Assembly: GCA_947652605.1 (NCBI GenBank)
Contig: OX393577.1
Location: 31,313,466-31,377,465 of the forward strand
Direction: 5' to 3'
From: Elmis aenea
Lineage: Eukaryota > Arthropoda > Insecta > Coleoptera > Elmidae
Length of the DNA stretch: 64,000 bases
Shown here: positions 10,851 through 22,906 of the stretch, one piece after another
How the letters are laid out: each line of letters opens with the position of its first letter
Numbering within the stretch: the first letter of the stretch is position 1
The notes under the pieces: generated by a model
What the model was told of the DNA's origin: nothing
Database searches by the model: none
Seen by the model: the letters and a program-made list of their open reading frames with translations, nothing else
Translations under genes and position numbers: made by a program

Positions 10851-13800
10851 AGTTATTAACAGCAAGTTTTAAAACAAATTAAAACGCAATGGTTTAGATT
10901 TCAGATGAATACAAGCAAGAAAATGGTGAATTTAAAAGTTATAAAAAACAAAAGTAGGTATTCAAAACTTTTTAGTTAAAAAAAAACAATATGAGTCTAA
11001 ATAAAAACAATTGCTTTATACGTGTTAAAGACTATGAGGAATGGCCAGCCAAGTTTAGGAAGGTTAATTTCTGATTTATTTATATATTTTAATTTGTTCC
11101 AATGTATATTTCTGTTTTGTTTAGCTGGCTCATGTATTAGCCATAATTTTGTTTAATTTACACTTTGTAAATTTTATCTTTAGGAGAGCTTTCAGAAACT
11201 TATTCTTTAACAGGTGTTGTAATAAAAATTAGCAATACATATAAAAAAAATGACTTCAGCATTATGTCGGGAGTAAATATTTACAGTTACAATCTGTCTT
11301 TGTAGTTTATTGGGAAAAATTTATCGATTACTAAATAGTAAAATATGTTCAACTAAAACATTTAAAAATATCTCAAATTGTAAGCTCATAAAACAGCAAA
11401 ATTTACACGAAGATCTTGAAAATCATTGCTTTGTTGCATTTCATAAAAGATAAACATACAATCAAATAATTGTGCATATTTTGATTATGATTTTGCCTTC
11501 GTCTTTACTTGTATTCTAAAAAAAACTAAGGTAAAAGATCAATCAATACGGTCTACTATTACTTATTATTAACCCGTAATAATACCACGCATACCTTGAC
11601 GGATTGCAAAAATTGTTTATAATGATCGATCAGCACTTTTATCTTAATAATTAACGATAATGTGTATGTTATCTGTTAGTCACTCACCGAGCGTACATTA
11701 TAATAAAAAGTCTGTTTAAACTTAAAATTTACAAAACTAATGGAAATAATACTTACAAACACATTTCAAAATTATTATTGAATGTAACCGCTATGTACGG
11801 TTGACTTAAAAATTTAAAAAGCAAATGAACTTGAACTTAAACCATTAGCGTGCAATTAGATCGTAGATCATGGAATTTATAACTTGCCGGTGTAAAGTTA
11901 AACGTGCTATTAATCATAACCCAACAGGAAAAAAACGTAGTTGCATATGAAATGATGTTACGATTTCCTCCTCCAACAATATACTAGGAAATATTATACA
12001 GCATTTAAAACAGCACAGGTAATGTGCTGAAATGTGCTAGGTTAAAACAAATTACCTGCTGCAATGCTAAAAATTCTAGTGTCAACTAACAGTTAATATA
12101 CCTTACTGGTGATAGATAACACATCCTGCTTTAGTATGTACTTGCATATGTATTTATACGTATATTCTAGGAGTTGGGTAGTAATGAATACTACAAATCG
12201 GAAGCAAGTATATAACATTTAAGAACAGACCTCATGTACAGAAAAAGTTTAATTTTCGATATCTAAACAAAACCATTACTCGTCAGTAATTTTAATAATT
12301 TACACTTAAAATTGCACACAAAAACGATTGATTACCTATATGAATAATTGTCATTTTTATTTATATTTTAATTATTTCAAAGTAATAAAATGAATGATTA
12401 AAGTAACAATTATTTATAAAAATATAGATCGTGTTCTTTTTCCATTGACTTAGTATTACGGCAAAAAATCAAGTATTTTTTATATTTATTAGGATTTACT
12501 TTAACATCTCTCAATTTCTCATAATCAAATCCAAATTGCTGAAAACAGTGCAAATAAAAGCATTTAACAAACCAGATAAGTACACATGCTTATGAAAATT
12601 TCTGCCAACTTTCCAGTTTAAATTTATGCAATAATCTTGCCCACACGTAAGGTTTTGGTTGAGTGAATTTTGATATTGGATTTTAACCGTTCAATTTATA
12701 TTTTTCAGTAGTATGTAGTATCGTTTCGAGGCAATTACCAATAAGTTGTATTACTAAGATATCTCTAAATGTAAATTGACTGAAATTCCGGACATTTCAA
12801 CCTTACAAATTGTCCTTGCGTCAATTTCCCATGAATACAAGTAATAAATAAACATTTGCTTAAGGAACAATTCTTTGTTTTTGGTTGGCGGGATATTAAT
12901 TCATCGAATGTATTCTGACTTCGCCGTAGCTTCCAACAGTTTGACAAGTTAAAAAGTGTTTCACAAGCAACCTTGGGCAGCATTCCTCAACTACAATAAA
13001 TATTTTATAGTTTATAGGAGAAGCGGTGATTCGTTTATAATTCTCAAAATTATTACCGCATACTTTGAGAAAACTTTTCTATTTCTGATGTTTATAAATT
13101 AGAACCATTTCCTAAAAATGTCTTCCCTTGCAGTTCCAATACTTTACATTTTAATAAAACTATTACGCCTTTTTTACTTACATCTCCCAAATTTTACATT
13201 GATACGTTTCAGTCAGTGTTATTTACAAAAATACAATAAGTATCAAGGCGTTCTTTAAAATATGTTTGTATTTTTATACTTGTTAAACTTTCTCATTTTT
13301 ATGGTTGTTTTGTTTCCTTATTAAAGATATTTCTTTAAAAATTATTTTGTACATAAAACTTTAATTGTAATTAGATATAGTTAGGTAATCATTTTAATTC
13401 ATAAATAGTAAATTAACGTCTTTAACGTTAGCTGATCTCCATAAGTCAGCGACAAAACATAATTTCCTCTTCACGATCTTATAAACAATTAGTTTATAAA
13501 TTTTACTACTTGATGTGACGAAATCAATGCTGCTATTACGAGCGATAATCTTTTCGTTTATTAATTGAAAGAAATATCAATTCAAGGTTTCAAGGTTGTA
13601 TAAAGGTAAGCGGATTAAATAAGTAATCTTGAATATAAAATTTTTGCTATTTCGTCCAGAAGGGAAGAAAAATAAATATTAATTATTTGACTTTGCAATA
13701 CACTACTCCATACTATCCTACATGTAGTACTTTAAAATTAAAAACTAAATGATCGTCACAAAGTTTTATAGCAAATATTTACATATATAATGTGTAGTTA

Positions 13801-14740
13801 ATATTATTTCACCAACGTACTGGCCTTGAACTCTAAACAACTTTTACCAGATTCTTATATAACCATAAGATTAAACTGAATCTAGCCATTTTTTTTAACA
13901 ATCTTTCCTGTATCTGAACAGCATCAGCTGCAAATCTTGCAAAATATAAACCTAAACAAATATAAAACGTAAACTTTTAACGTTATTAAGTATTTTATTC
14001 TATTGGCAAAGAAGTGGATACCTTTCTACTATAGATAATTAGACGAAAAACTCAAAATGTTTATGATAAGACTAAAATATATTTTTTTAATACTTGCATC
14101 AATCAAAGGGAAAAATCTTTCGGACCTCATTAAGAATGTCGGTTCAAATTTTTATTGAAAATCTGTTTCAACGCTTGCGGATATAAAGTACAATTAAAAT
14201 ACTAGTGCAAATACAATATTACTTTTAATTATTTTTAGCTAAATTTTGCCTTTGTTTTATTTCTACTTTTCCACTAGATAATAAAAATGCATTGCTTCAT
14301 TTTATCTCATTGAATAACAAATACAGGAAGCCACGTACATTGTTGAGCATTTTAAATACCCAGCAGATATATTGTTTTACAGCAATATGATATGTTATGC
14401 CTAAAATAAAATAAACAAAAATGAAATTTACATAAATGTTACATATCAAACCAATCCTTTGTTGTCAGGCCCTCTTTTATATTCCAAATTTCCTGAGAAT
14501 AAATTTAATTTTATAACTTCGTGAAATGTTACCTTTTAAATTATCAACGGAAGTCGTAGATAAGTGGTAATATTTTTTGTTTCAAAAAATCCAATGATTA
14601 TATTTATACGTATAGATACACTTGCATTTTTATTAAATTTCGAAGTTTGTTAAATAAAGTTAGGATAAGGAAAGAAAGTGTACGCTCTTTTAACGAAAAA
14701 TAAAATTACTTATTTTCAAATTAGTCAGTTTAATATATAA
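10851..14740. other. Long AT-rich intergenic stretch, nothing recognised
   Basis: No transposase, reverse transcriptase or splice-bounded coding segment was seen. The few ORFs (for example 12765-12983, minus) have no recognisable motif and are split by AT-rich runs. Confidence 0.4.
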
Positions 14741-14929
14741 TATAATACGATCTCGCTATGATTAAGTATGAAAAATTACACATTATTACAGGCAACGAAA
14801 TTATACTGTAATCTCTACAAATTTAACAAGAATATGTCTGAGTGGGGTTATTGGATTTATAATATGATATACGAAGCAGGTGCAGTACTACACTTTGAAG
14901 GATTTTCCTTAACGCTGTACATGTGTTTC

Positions 14930-15148
14930 AACGAACCTCGGCTAAGAAAAGAAGAATGTCCGGTTGAGCAAGGTAAAAAACAAAAAGAGACTTGAGATAT
15001 GCCACCGCAGCTGCATTCAGATTCTACCTTGGAGGCAAGTTACCTGAGTCGATGGGAGTTAAGAAGGAATCCAAGGTCTTCGGTCTATTAATGACTTAGC
15101 TGGTGCTAGTGTACCGACATTCTTGAATTTGGACATAAAAGTGTAATT
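14930..15148 (+). pseudogene. Decayed coding-like segment with frame breaks, unrecognised
   Basis: A locally GC-richer stretch reads protein-like in successive plus-strand frames: NEPRLRKEECPVEQGKKQKE to a TGA at 14993-14995, then AAAFRFYLGGKLPESMGVKK in a second frame, then LRSINDLAGASVPTFLNLD in a third frame up to TAA at 15144-15146. Each segment overlaps or abuts the next, as expected of one ancestral coding sequence hit by small indels. A processed pseudogene or transposon fragment would both fit. I do not recognise the parent family. Opposite-strand frames are also partly open, so strand is not certain. Confidence 0.25.
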
Positions 15149-15816
15149 ATTACACAATAGATTTAATTAAATTGGATAAATATATGGAACGTGACATTAG
15201 TCGAGAAATTTGCAGTGCTGATAGTTCACGTGCATTCAGAATTATTAATTCTATTTTCCAGTTTCTATTTTTAATCAAAATGCATTGACAACAGTCCACA
15301 CCTACTTAAGTGTAGCAGAGCACATTGCTATCACATAATGTTTTTTTACATTAGTATATTACAATTAAACTCATTGTGCACGTAAAACTCCCAGTGACAT
15401 AAACTAAGATATTTCCAAATTATTCGCCATTTGAAAAAAAAGAGCATTCTTAAATTTAAACAAAAGGTTTATTGCTGGTTTTGTGAGCTTTATATTTATA
15501 AAGCATTGTTAAGAGTTTATTAGATAATTACCTTAAACATCAACAATGTAGGAGAAGTAATAACTTCCAATTGAGTTAATCAACACTAATTTATCTTACA
15601 CCACACTCTCCAATTGAACACTTAATTAATGTTAAATTGTCAACAGTTTAATAAGCACACAAGATATCATCGACAGCAACTTGGCAACGTATGCCAGGAA
15701 TAATATGAAATTTATTTAATCGAATAATTGGCACCAATAAATAATGTTTTCCGGGGTGTTTTGATGTTTGGATGTCGGTTAAACACGCGCCGATGCCGGT
15801 TACGTCCGACACTTAC

Positions 15817-15940
15817 CCGCGACGCTGTAGTTTTCCGACTCGGTGTCGTTGGCGCGATTCAAAATAATGCTTTCAAACAGAAACACGTTTAACCGCGCCT
15901 GCACTCCTACAACATTCAAAGTTGGCGTTAGTAACGACAT
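15817..15940 (-). CDS. Candidate first coding exon of a minus-strand gene
   Basis: A minus-strand ATG at 15940-15938, with an in-frame TGA six bases before it (15949-15947), opens a 41-codon reading that starts MSLLTPTLNVVGVQARLNVF and ends NRANDTESENYSVA. It runs straight into a consensus donor, G|GTAAGTG, at 15816 (phase 1). The region is clearly GC-richer than its surroundings on both sides of the donor. The reading after the donor stops within six codons, as expected for an intron. No family is recognised. A candidate downstream acceptor exon is at 5036; exons in between were not found. The plus strand also has an ORF here (15843-16064), so the call is tentative. Confidence 0.3.
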
Positions 15941-16069
15941 CTCGTTTCAGCCATGTCCACAACGCATAAAAGCTCATACAACAACTACAGGTGCCTGTCA
16001 AATTACTCTTTTGATCATGAACTCAAAAAACAACTGTAATACAATGTGTTACAACAACATCTAAATAAA

Positions 16070-17310
16070 TACTCAATTTGTTACGCCAAGAATTCTATAT
16101 TGAATAGTAGTTGAAAGAAAAGATTCTCTATAATTGTGATGCTAATTTCAAAAAAACACACCAGTAGATTATCATTAAATAATAGATACCTAAGTAAAAA
16201 AGGAGCTTTTCAATGAACAATTTCCTACATGTCGATGTACCAGTTTCTTTATACAAATTACTGGTTGTCAACACGGATTGGGGATTTAAAAATCTTTGAA
16301 AAAAAAAACTACAATATGTAAGCTAATGGTAAATAATGAAGTCACAAATGTTTAAAGGAATATTAAACTCTTTAATACCTTAGACAAACTCAATCTTAAA
16401 AAGACAGCAAGGCAAACGAATAAGCAACTGACACAGCCATATAGACAAAATGTACCAATGCATTATTGTAAAGTAAAGACAACGAGAAACCAAAATATTA
16501 GTCAGTTACTGACAAAATGTATAGGCTTGCAGCCAATAATAAAATTAAGAGAAGGATATGATATATGAGTCAAAGAGAAAATAATTCCATTTATATTTTC
16601 TATAACGAAGCAGACTTATTCACACAAATAGTGTACAGTTTATTTCGAAAAATGTAAATTGCACGATAATTGCATTATACTGTTATACATCTGTCATATG
16701 CCAACTTGCTCTCTAATTCTCTATTTGAAAGTTGTATAGAAGAAGAACCCTTAACAAGATTTTTCGATAAAAAATTCAAAATCAATGGGAAATAAGAAGA
16801 AATGCTGATACCAGAATTATAAAAACACTTTATTCAGTTACATATTTTGAGTTCTTTATTATTAATGGTTATATAATAGATAATATTTATTAACAACTTT
16901 AAATCTTGCACTTCCTAAATTATTAGTTTGGTATAGTTATACCTAGTGTATTTATTTTAAATCGTGTAATCCTTGTTGCATATTGAGCAGGAGTAGGTAA
17001 ACAAATTACTTGAAACAGACTTTTTTTTAACTTTTTAAGTACTATAAATAACGAAAAATCAAATCCATCGTACGCCTTTTTATAATGAACCTTAACGAAA
17101 ACGTATTAAGGTACATCGTTACCTTACACCAGCCTGAAAGCTTAACTACTAACATTATATTGTGCAATGTGCATGACTAAAAACATTTGTTTCTAGAAAA
17201 TAGAGCATCAGACACTTAGGGCTCATAAGACTCCTTTTTACTTACAAAAATACTACAATATTTTGTTGTAATAAGCGATTCGATGGCAACTCAAAGGAAA
17301 TTATTTATTA
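16070..17310. other. AT-rich DNA, nothing recognised
   Basis: No open frame with protein-like composition, no terminal repeats and no tandem arrays were noticed. Confidence 0.4.
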
Positions 17311-17315
17311 CTAGC

Positions 17316-17722
17316 GTAGTTACCCGGCTTCGCTCGGTGAATTTTTTTATCAATCACAGACTACTCGCGCTTCGCGCTCGCGCCCGGCGGACGTTCCCAG
17401 ACGTTTTGACTTTTGAAAATTTTTGATTATTTTTTGGGAGTTTTTGACCTTTTGAGAATTTTGGATCTTTTGGGAATTTTTGTATCTATTGAGAATTTTG
17501 AATCTTTTGGAAGTTTTTGTATCTATTGATAATTTTGGAACTTTTGTGAATTTTGGATTTTTTGGGAATTTTTGGGAATTCTTATATAGCCTATCTTTTT
17601 CCCATGGTCCTATAGATTGTCTGTGCCAAATTTGGTCAGGATCGGATTAATGGTATAGGAATGTATAAAGGACATACATACATGCATACATACAAACATA
17701 CATTCATTTTTATATATATAGA
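17316..17722 (+). mobile_element. Retroposon or Helitron-like insertion, 'TAGCGTAGTTACCCGGCTTCG' type
   Basis: It begins with TAGCGTAGTTACCCGGCTTC followed by GCTCGG, a motif type shared by many short interspersed arthropod elements. A run of loosely repeated GGGAATTTTTGTATCTATTGA-like units follows, then GTCTGTGCCAAATTTGGTCA. It ends in a (CATA)n-rich tail and TATATATATAGAT. The 3' microsatellite tail suggests a SINE or the 3' end of a LINE. The class assignment is from general resemblance only. Confidence 0.5.
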
Positions 17723-18516
17723 TAATTTTTGTCATTGATAATTAAGTAGCAGATAATTATTTATGTTGAAGTAATTTATATAAAAAAAGCCGTATTTTAT
17801 ATTAGAAACTAACCTACAAATGTCTAAAACGTACTCAAAACATTTTTAGCAAATTTCTACTTGTATGTCAACATTTGCACCATTATTGTTCAAAACTTGA
17901 TATTTCCCGTCAAAATTTGCGGAAGCGAAGAATTATAATACAAATAAAATACATTTAGCATGTCATAAATGTTATTTGAAATTAATTTGCGATATTACAA
18001 AATTGACCACAATATGCGGTTGGAATGAATAACAAAATAAAAAAACTAACGTTTCATTTTTTATTGTTGCAATAAGCATCTATAAAATTTGCCTTCTGTA
18101 ATATTATTTTTCATTATTCATGTTGGAAATGAAATCTTTGATTACGTGCGCTACAAAATACATCTTTTTCTAACTCAATTACCTTTTAAAAACAATCATG
18201 TGAGAAACCGTTCTTTTTGCCTTTCTTCCTTATTTCCAACCCTACTCGTGAATATATAAATATGTGACGAGACTATATGTATTTACACAGGTATTCTACG
18301 CTGGGTAAATGTTGTTTTATAATTAACAAGTACCTAATTACAGTAGACACGTGTTAAGGAGCCTATAAGCTTAGTTTAAAATTATCTGAAAGAAACTGCA
18401 ATAATAAATTTTTTAGTTGTTCAAAGAGTTATGAAATAATACTGACATAATTTAGACAAAATTATTATAATAATAACGTATAAATGTTCTAAAACAATGA
18501 CCACGCGAGTCATTTA

Positions 18517-19068
18517 CAGCGTCGTTCAAAAAGTCTGCAACAAATGGAAAGTTTTTTATTATCGATTACTCTGAACATTTTATTATTGATAAAAGTTGGT
18601 GCATAGCTTAAGATTAATTTTAGGATGAAAACGAGTTGAATAAAAATTCATTTGAAACTAGATTTTAGTGATTTTAAAAATATTCGCGAGAGTAAAGTAC
18701 CTACCCTTATTTTAGGAGTTAGCAAAAAAAGTGTTTAGGAAAAAGTTGTTGAGAAATCAAAAAAATTACTTGTTATGAAATTTGACGTTGAAATTCCTAT
18801 TTTGAGTTTTGTAGTAATTTTAACATTCAAAAAGCCTGTAACAAATGGAAAAGTTTTTTATTATCGATTTCACGGAAAATTTTATTCGTTTTTTTGCTAA
18901 AACTAGATTTTAGCGATCTTAGAAATATTCGTAAGGGTATAGTGCTCTTATTTTTTCATTTTAAAATTAGTTTTAGGCCTGGCACCAGCTTTTACCAAGA
19001 ATTAAATTTTCTGAGAAATCAATAATAAAAAACTTTTTCATTTGTTGCAGACTTTTTGAATTACGCTG
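18517..19068. mobile_element. TA-flanked MITE of the 'TCTGCAACAAATGGAAA' family
   Basis: A 552-bp element with ends CAGCGTCGTTCAAAAAGTCT and the inverse AGACTTTTTGAATTACGCTG, both flanked by TA. The subterminal GCAACAAATGGAAAGTTTTT is repeated internally near 18835, so the element looks partly duplicated internally. It has sister copies at 5551-6066, 45867-46047 and 62266-62976. Confidence 0.75.
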
Positions 19069-19074
19069 TATCTG

Positions 19075-20520
19075 CAGGGTTGAGGGCTATAGTACTCAGT
19101 TTAAAAACGAACGCGAACATACATTTGAAAATGAAAACTTTTAAAGATACGGAGTGTTTAAGTTATAAAATTATGACTGTTTATTTTATTACTATGAAAA
19201 ACGTACCAACAAAACAATTACGTGTTTACGCAAAACCTTGCATTGCTCAAACATATGTTCTATGTGATAATCTTTTATTTGAGCACTTTTTCAAAAATGC
19301 CTGGTAAAACTGAAATTGTTTGGAAGGTATACTACACTTTTTGCCGTAAATATGTGATGTCATTTATTGGAGTTTAATAAAAAACGATTTAAGTTATCCG
19401 GAAAAAAAAAGTCCAAGGAGTTTAGGTCAGGAGACCTTGGGAACCATGAGTGGGACCGAGGAGGTCCTCTCTAAATTTTGCCTATTTTTAAAACCCTGTA
19501 TACATTTAGTTTTTTTTTTAAAGGCCGCACATTAAATTTAAAGTTCATTTTGAAATTGCTTACGGATATCAAAACTAAAAAACGTTAAATATTACATACA
19601 AATCTATTTATTTAACCTTGCATTGTAGGAAATTCTATCCAAATCACATTTTATCACCTCCGTATCATCGTTAAAATTAAGTAAACGTACTTTAGGCATC
19701 GTGACTTTTATTGTAAAGACAATTTAAAATATAACAATATGACTTCATTTGATACATTAATCATTCATGTTTATACATGTCATTAAAAACATTGTAACTT
19801 ATAATACCTAAATACGAAATTTATTTTATGTACATATTTAAATTATTGTAGATAGCTACAATTTATTGCAATACAATAATTTTGCACGATCGTTCTAGTG
19901 TCGCTTTTCTTGTCTATCGAGATTGTCGATAAACACAACTTTCGTTATAATTGAACGACATCGGCTATTTTATTACATAAAATCTGTTTTTGCTCAAACA
20001 TACAAACATTAAACAGGCTGATTATGATTAAACTTGGAGTGCAATCATTAGGTTTTTGCTTATTATCAAGGATAGAGCATGGGTTTACATTTGGGAAAGT
20101 TGCTAAATTTTATGCTGATTATCAAAAACAAAGCAGATATAAATCAAACTGTTGCAGAACTGATTAATTACATGTCAGCGCCTAGCCTAAATGTGAATTA
20201 AAATTTACAAATGCGTTTTACATGCACTTGTTCACATAATAATACTTAGTTTATAAATGCGCACCCTTGGAAAAACAGTAAGTTTTAGTCAAAAAAATAT
20301 TTAGGATATTTTCTTCAGAGCAATGAAGTTGTATAAAAAGTTGTTTTTCCCTTTCAGAAATGTGAAAAATATAGTTGGTGTTCCATTTTAAATAACATGA
20401 AACCGGAAATGACGTAAAAGTGTGCATGCTTGAGATAATCCGATTTACTAAATTTAACAACAAAAAAAAAAAAGGTGACCTGATTTGGTTTAAAAACCTT
20501 CTTAATCGGTTCCTCTTGTA
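19075..20520. other. AT-rich DNA, no gene recognised
   Basis: A fragment around 19380-19490 (for example GTTTAGGTCAGGAGACCTTG) looks like a repeat remnant. ORFs 19056-19307 and 20251-20523 (minus) show no recognisable motif. Confidence 0.35.
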
Positions 20521-20524
20521 CATT

Positions 20525-21117
20525 TCGGTGTCGAGGAATGCTTTTTTATTTCTGTATTATGTTTCTCTACTCCTTCCTATCGTTAGCTAATTGTGGCACA
20601 TCTCTCCAGCTGACTCCTTTTTCTTCTAGGCCAGTGGTTCCCAACTCTTTTGGCCCACGGACCTCTTTTCATAGTCAAAACTTGCCCACGGACCCCCTTT
20701 CATAGTCAAAACTAGTCTAGACTAGTCTCTTTCTCACTCCTTTTTCCCATTTTATTCTGGGTCTTCCTCTATTTCTTTTTCCCTCTATCTGCATTTTCCA
20801 TCCTATTTTCGCGTATCTACTTTCTGGCATGCGTAGTAAATGTCCAAGACATCTTAATTGATTCATCTCCATCTTTTTCTTAATATGTGTTACTCCTAGA
20901 CTCCTAGGTTATTTCGGATTTTTTCGTTACTGATTTTATCGATCAGTCTACATCCCTCTATTCTTCTCAAAAATCTCATTTCCTGTACCTGTATTCTTTG
21001 TTTTTGTTTTTGAGTTAGTGTCCAAGTTTCTGAACTGTACGTGAGGATGGGTACGTACACTGCATTAAAAACTCGCGTCTTCGTTTCTTTTGATATTTCC
21101 TTCTTACTTATCAAACA
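20525..21117 (-). pseudogene. 3' end of a non-LTR retrotransposon (LINE) ORF, frameshifted and interrupted
   Basis: The minus strand encodes the C-terminal region that follows the reverse transcriptase in many insect LINEs. The first block (21114-20896) has VYVPILTYSSETWTLTQ and RIQVQEMRFLRRIEG. After a frameshift, MNQLRCLGHLLRMPESRYAK and GKRNRGRPRIKWEKG follow (about 20860-20715). After a transposon insertion at 20632, a third block with KGVSWRDVPQLANDRKE is found (about 20625-20560). The order and motifs (SETW, LRRIEG, GHLLRM, RGRPR..W) match the C-terminus of RTE/CR1-like ORF2 proteins. The RT catalytic part is absent, so this is a 5'-truncated dead copy. The subfamily cannot be set by eye. 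Confidence 0.75.
20632..20727. mobile_element. Truncated hAT-type terminal fragment inside the LINE
   Basis: It starts CAGTGGTTCCCAACTC, the classical hAT (Charlie/MER-like) terminus, followed by two copies of a CCCACGGACC...TTTTCATAGTCAAAACT unit. No matching right terminus was found, so this is a truncated or internally deleted insertion splitting the LINE remnant. Confidence 0.5.
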
Positions 21118-21199
21118 TTTATTAGTGGCGTAGTAAAATTTCGTCGCTGTCGGTTGAGTGGCGACGCGACAACCGTGTACACGGCTTCGTCACATAGTG

Positions 21200-22090
21200 T
21201 TAGTTAAAGTTAGAAATTCAGCTGAAATAATAAAAAAGAAATAATAACAATTTAGAGAATCGAAGCTAAGCTATTAATACATTTGGTTTAAACCAGGTAT
21301 ATAAAAACGCTTGAATCAATATTATGTTGTCAGTACAATTAATTTTTATCCACAAGTAATTGCAATATACGTTTTTGTTTTTACACTAATTGCCCCTATT
21401 GTGTTTTAAATTAACGCAAATTGGCATAAAAAATTACTTACAATATTAGTCTTGTGCTGTTTAATTATTATCAAATTAAATTAAAGTAATAAAGTGTCAA
21501 AAGGTGTGCAAATTATCATATGATATATAATCATATAATGATGAAGTTATTCTTACATATGTTTTTAAAAAATATTAATTTAAATTAGCAAGGTTTGTAA
21601 CTTGTATTGTCATATTATCTGCTAATCATTGGCAGTGAAGTTCCCACAACGTGCGAGCATGCGACCTTGAACAAACAGTAAAAGCTCATTTACGCCATAT
21701 TCCATATTTGACGGTAAACTACACAATACCAGTTCGATGGTTTTAATTACGATTTCCTAATAGACAAGATCATGATGCGACGCAAATAAACCTACAAATA
21801 ATTCTCTTTAAATATTTGTAAAGCATTACTCACAGCAGTGCATCCCCCTATAATTCACAGATCACAGCATTTGAAGCAAGCAGTATTTTTACGATCTCTT
21901 TTTACCTAATCCGCATGTAGCATTCGGCTACCATTATTGAAAGAAAAAAAACCTGAAAATATTAGAGATATCATCGACAGTTGATTGTTTATTTGTTCTG
22001 ATTCTATCAATTAAAAAATCATGGTTTTTCCGAAGCACTTGTTTTGTGTTATTGATCATTTAGATTTTTTAGATCGTATAGAACCAATAT
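21200..22090. other. AT-rich DNA, nothing recognised
   Basis: A somewhat GC-richer patch occurs at 21640-21720, but no open frame or repeat boundary supports a feature. Confidence 0.35.
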
Positions 22091-22095
22091 TTATA

Positions 22096-22904
22096 CAGGG
22101 TGTCCCAAATTCGAGTAAATGCATGGGATCTCGCTTATCTTAAGAGCTACGAGGTCGGTTAAATTAGGGCAAAGTTGCGAAATTAGATGCTCATCAAATA
22201 TCTGCAAATAAAATTTTCATAGCTGTCTTAGTTCAAAAGTTATTCAAGAAAAATTGAAAAAATTTATTTTCGTTTTTTGGCCCTATTTCCGACACTTTTT
22301 AAGATATCGACAATCTGGAAGCACTTCTCGACGGCAACTTCTTACGCTTTATATTTTGAGATAACATAGAATTTCCAACAACGTTTCGTCTTTTCAGAAC
22401 CATCATCAACTTCATTTTTTTAAATACGGCGAAAAAATTCTAATCTCATAGTAGGATAGCATTTTGTCTTCTGATTGAAATCAGAACACAAAATGCTATC
22501 CGACTTTGAGATTAGTATTTTTTCGCCGAAGAGACGAAACGTTGTTGGAAATTTTATGTCATCTCAAAATATAAAGCGTAAGAAGTTGGCATGGAGAAGT
22601 GCTTTTAGATTGTCGATTTCTTAAAAATGTAGGAAATGGGGCAAAAAAATTCAGGTGGTGATTCCTTATCGAAAATTAAGGGTGGTCTTTTATATAAATT
22701 TTTTTCTTAGACGTCTCCTTTCTGAGTTACAAGGGGAGCGTAAAATTAGGTTTTTATTTTATTTCTCAAATTTGGATAAATGTAGAAGAATTATATTTTT
22801 ATCGTGTTCGGAAGAAAAAACTAAAAAATAGCGTTTGAATCAACTTTCTATCTCAAATCGTTTAGCCACAATCGACCGATCCCGCACTAATGACTCACCA
22901 TGTA
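22096..22904. mobile_element. Composite of two TA-flanked MITE families
   Basis: The left end is the abundant terminus CAGGGTGTCCCAAATTCG preceded by TA. It contains an inner palindrome (about 22306-22620) whose halves carry ACAACGTTTCGTCT and GATAGCATTTTGT and their inverses. From about 22650 the sequence switches to the family also found at 48278 and 49989 (GTGATTCCTTATCGAAAATT, CTTAGACGTCTCCTTTC) and ends in a different terminus (AATGACTCACCATG) before TA. The two ends do not match each other, so this is a chimera or nested remnant. Confidence 0.5.
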
Positions 22905-22906
22905 TA

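Noticed and set aside
15843..16064. 73-codon plus-strand ORF over the GC-rich patch
   Set aside because: Composition becomes N/T-rich and no splice or promoter support exists; the minus-strand reading with a consensus donor explains the patch better, though not conclusively.
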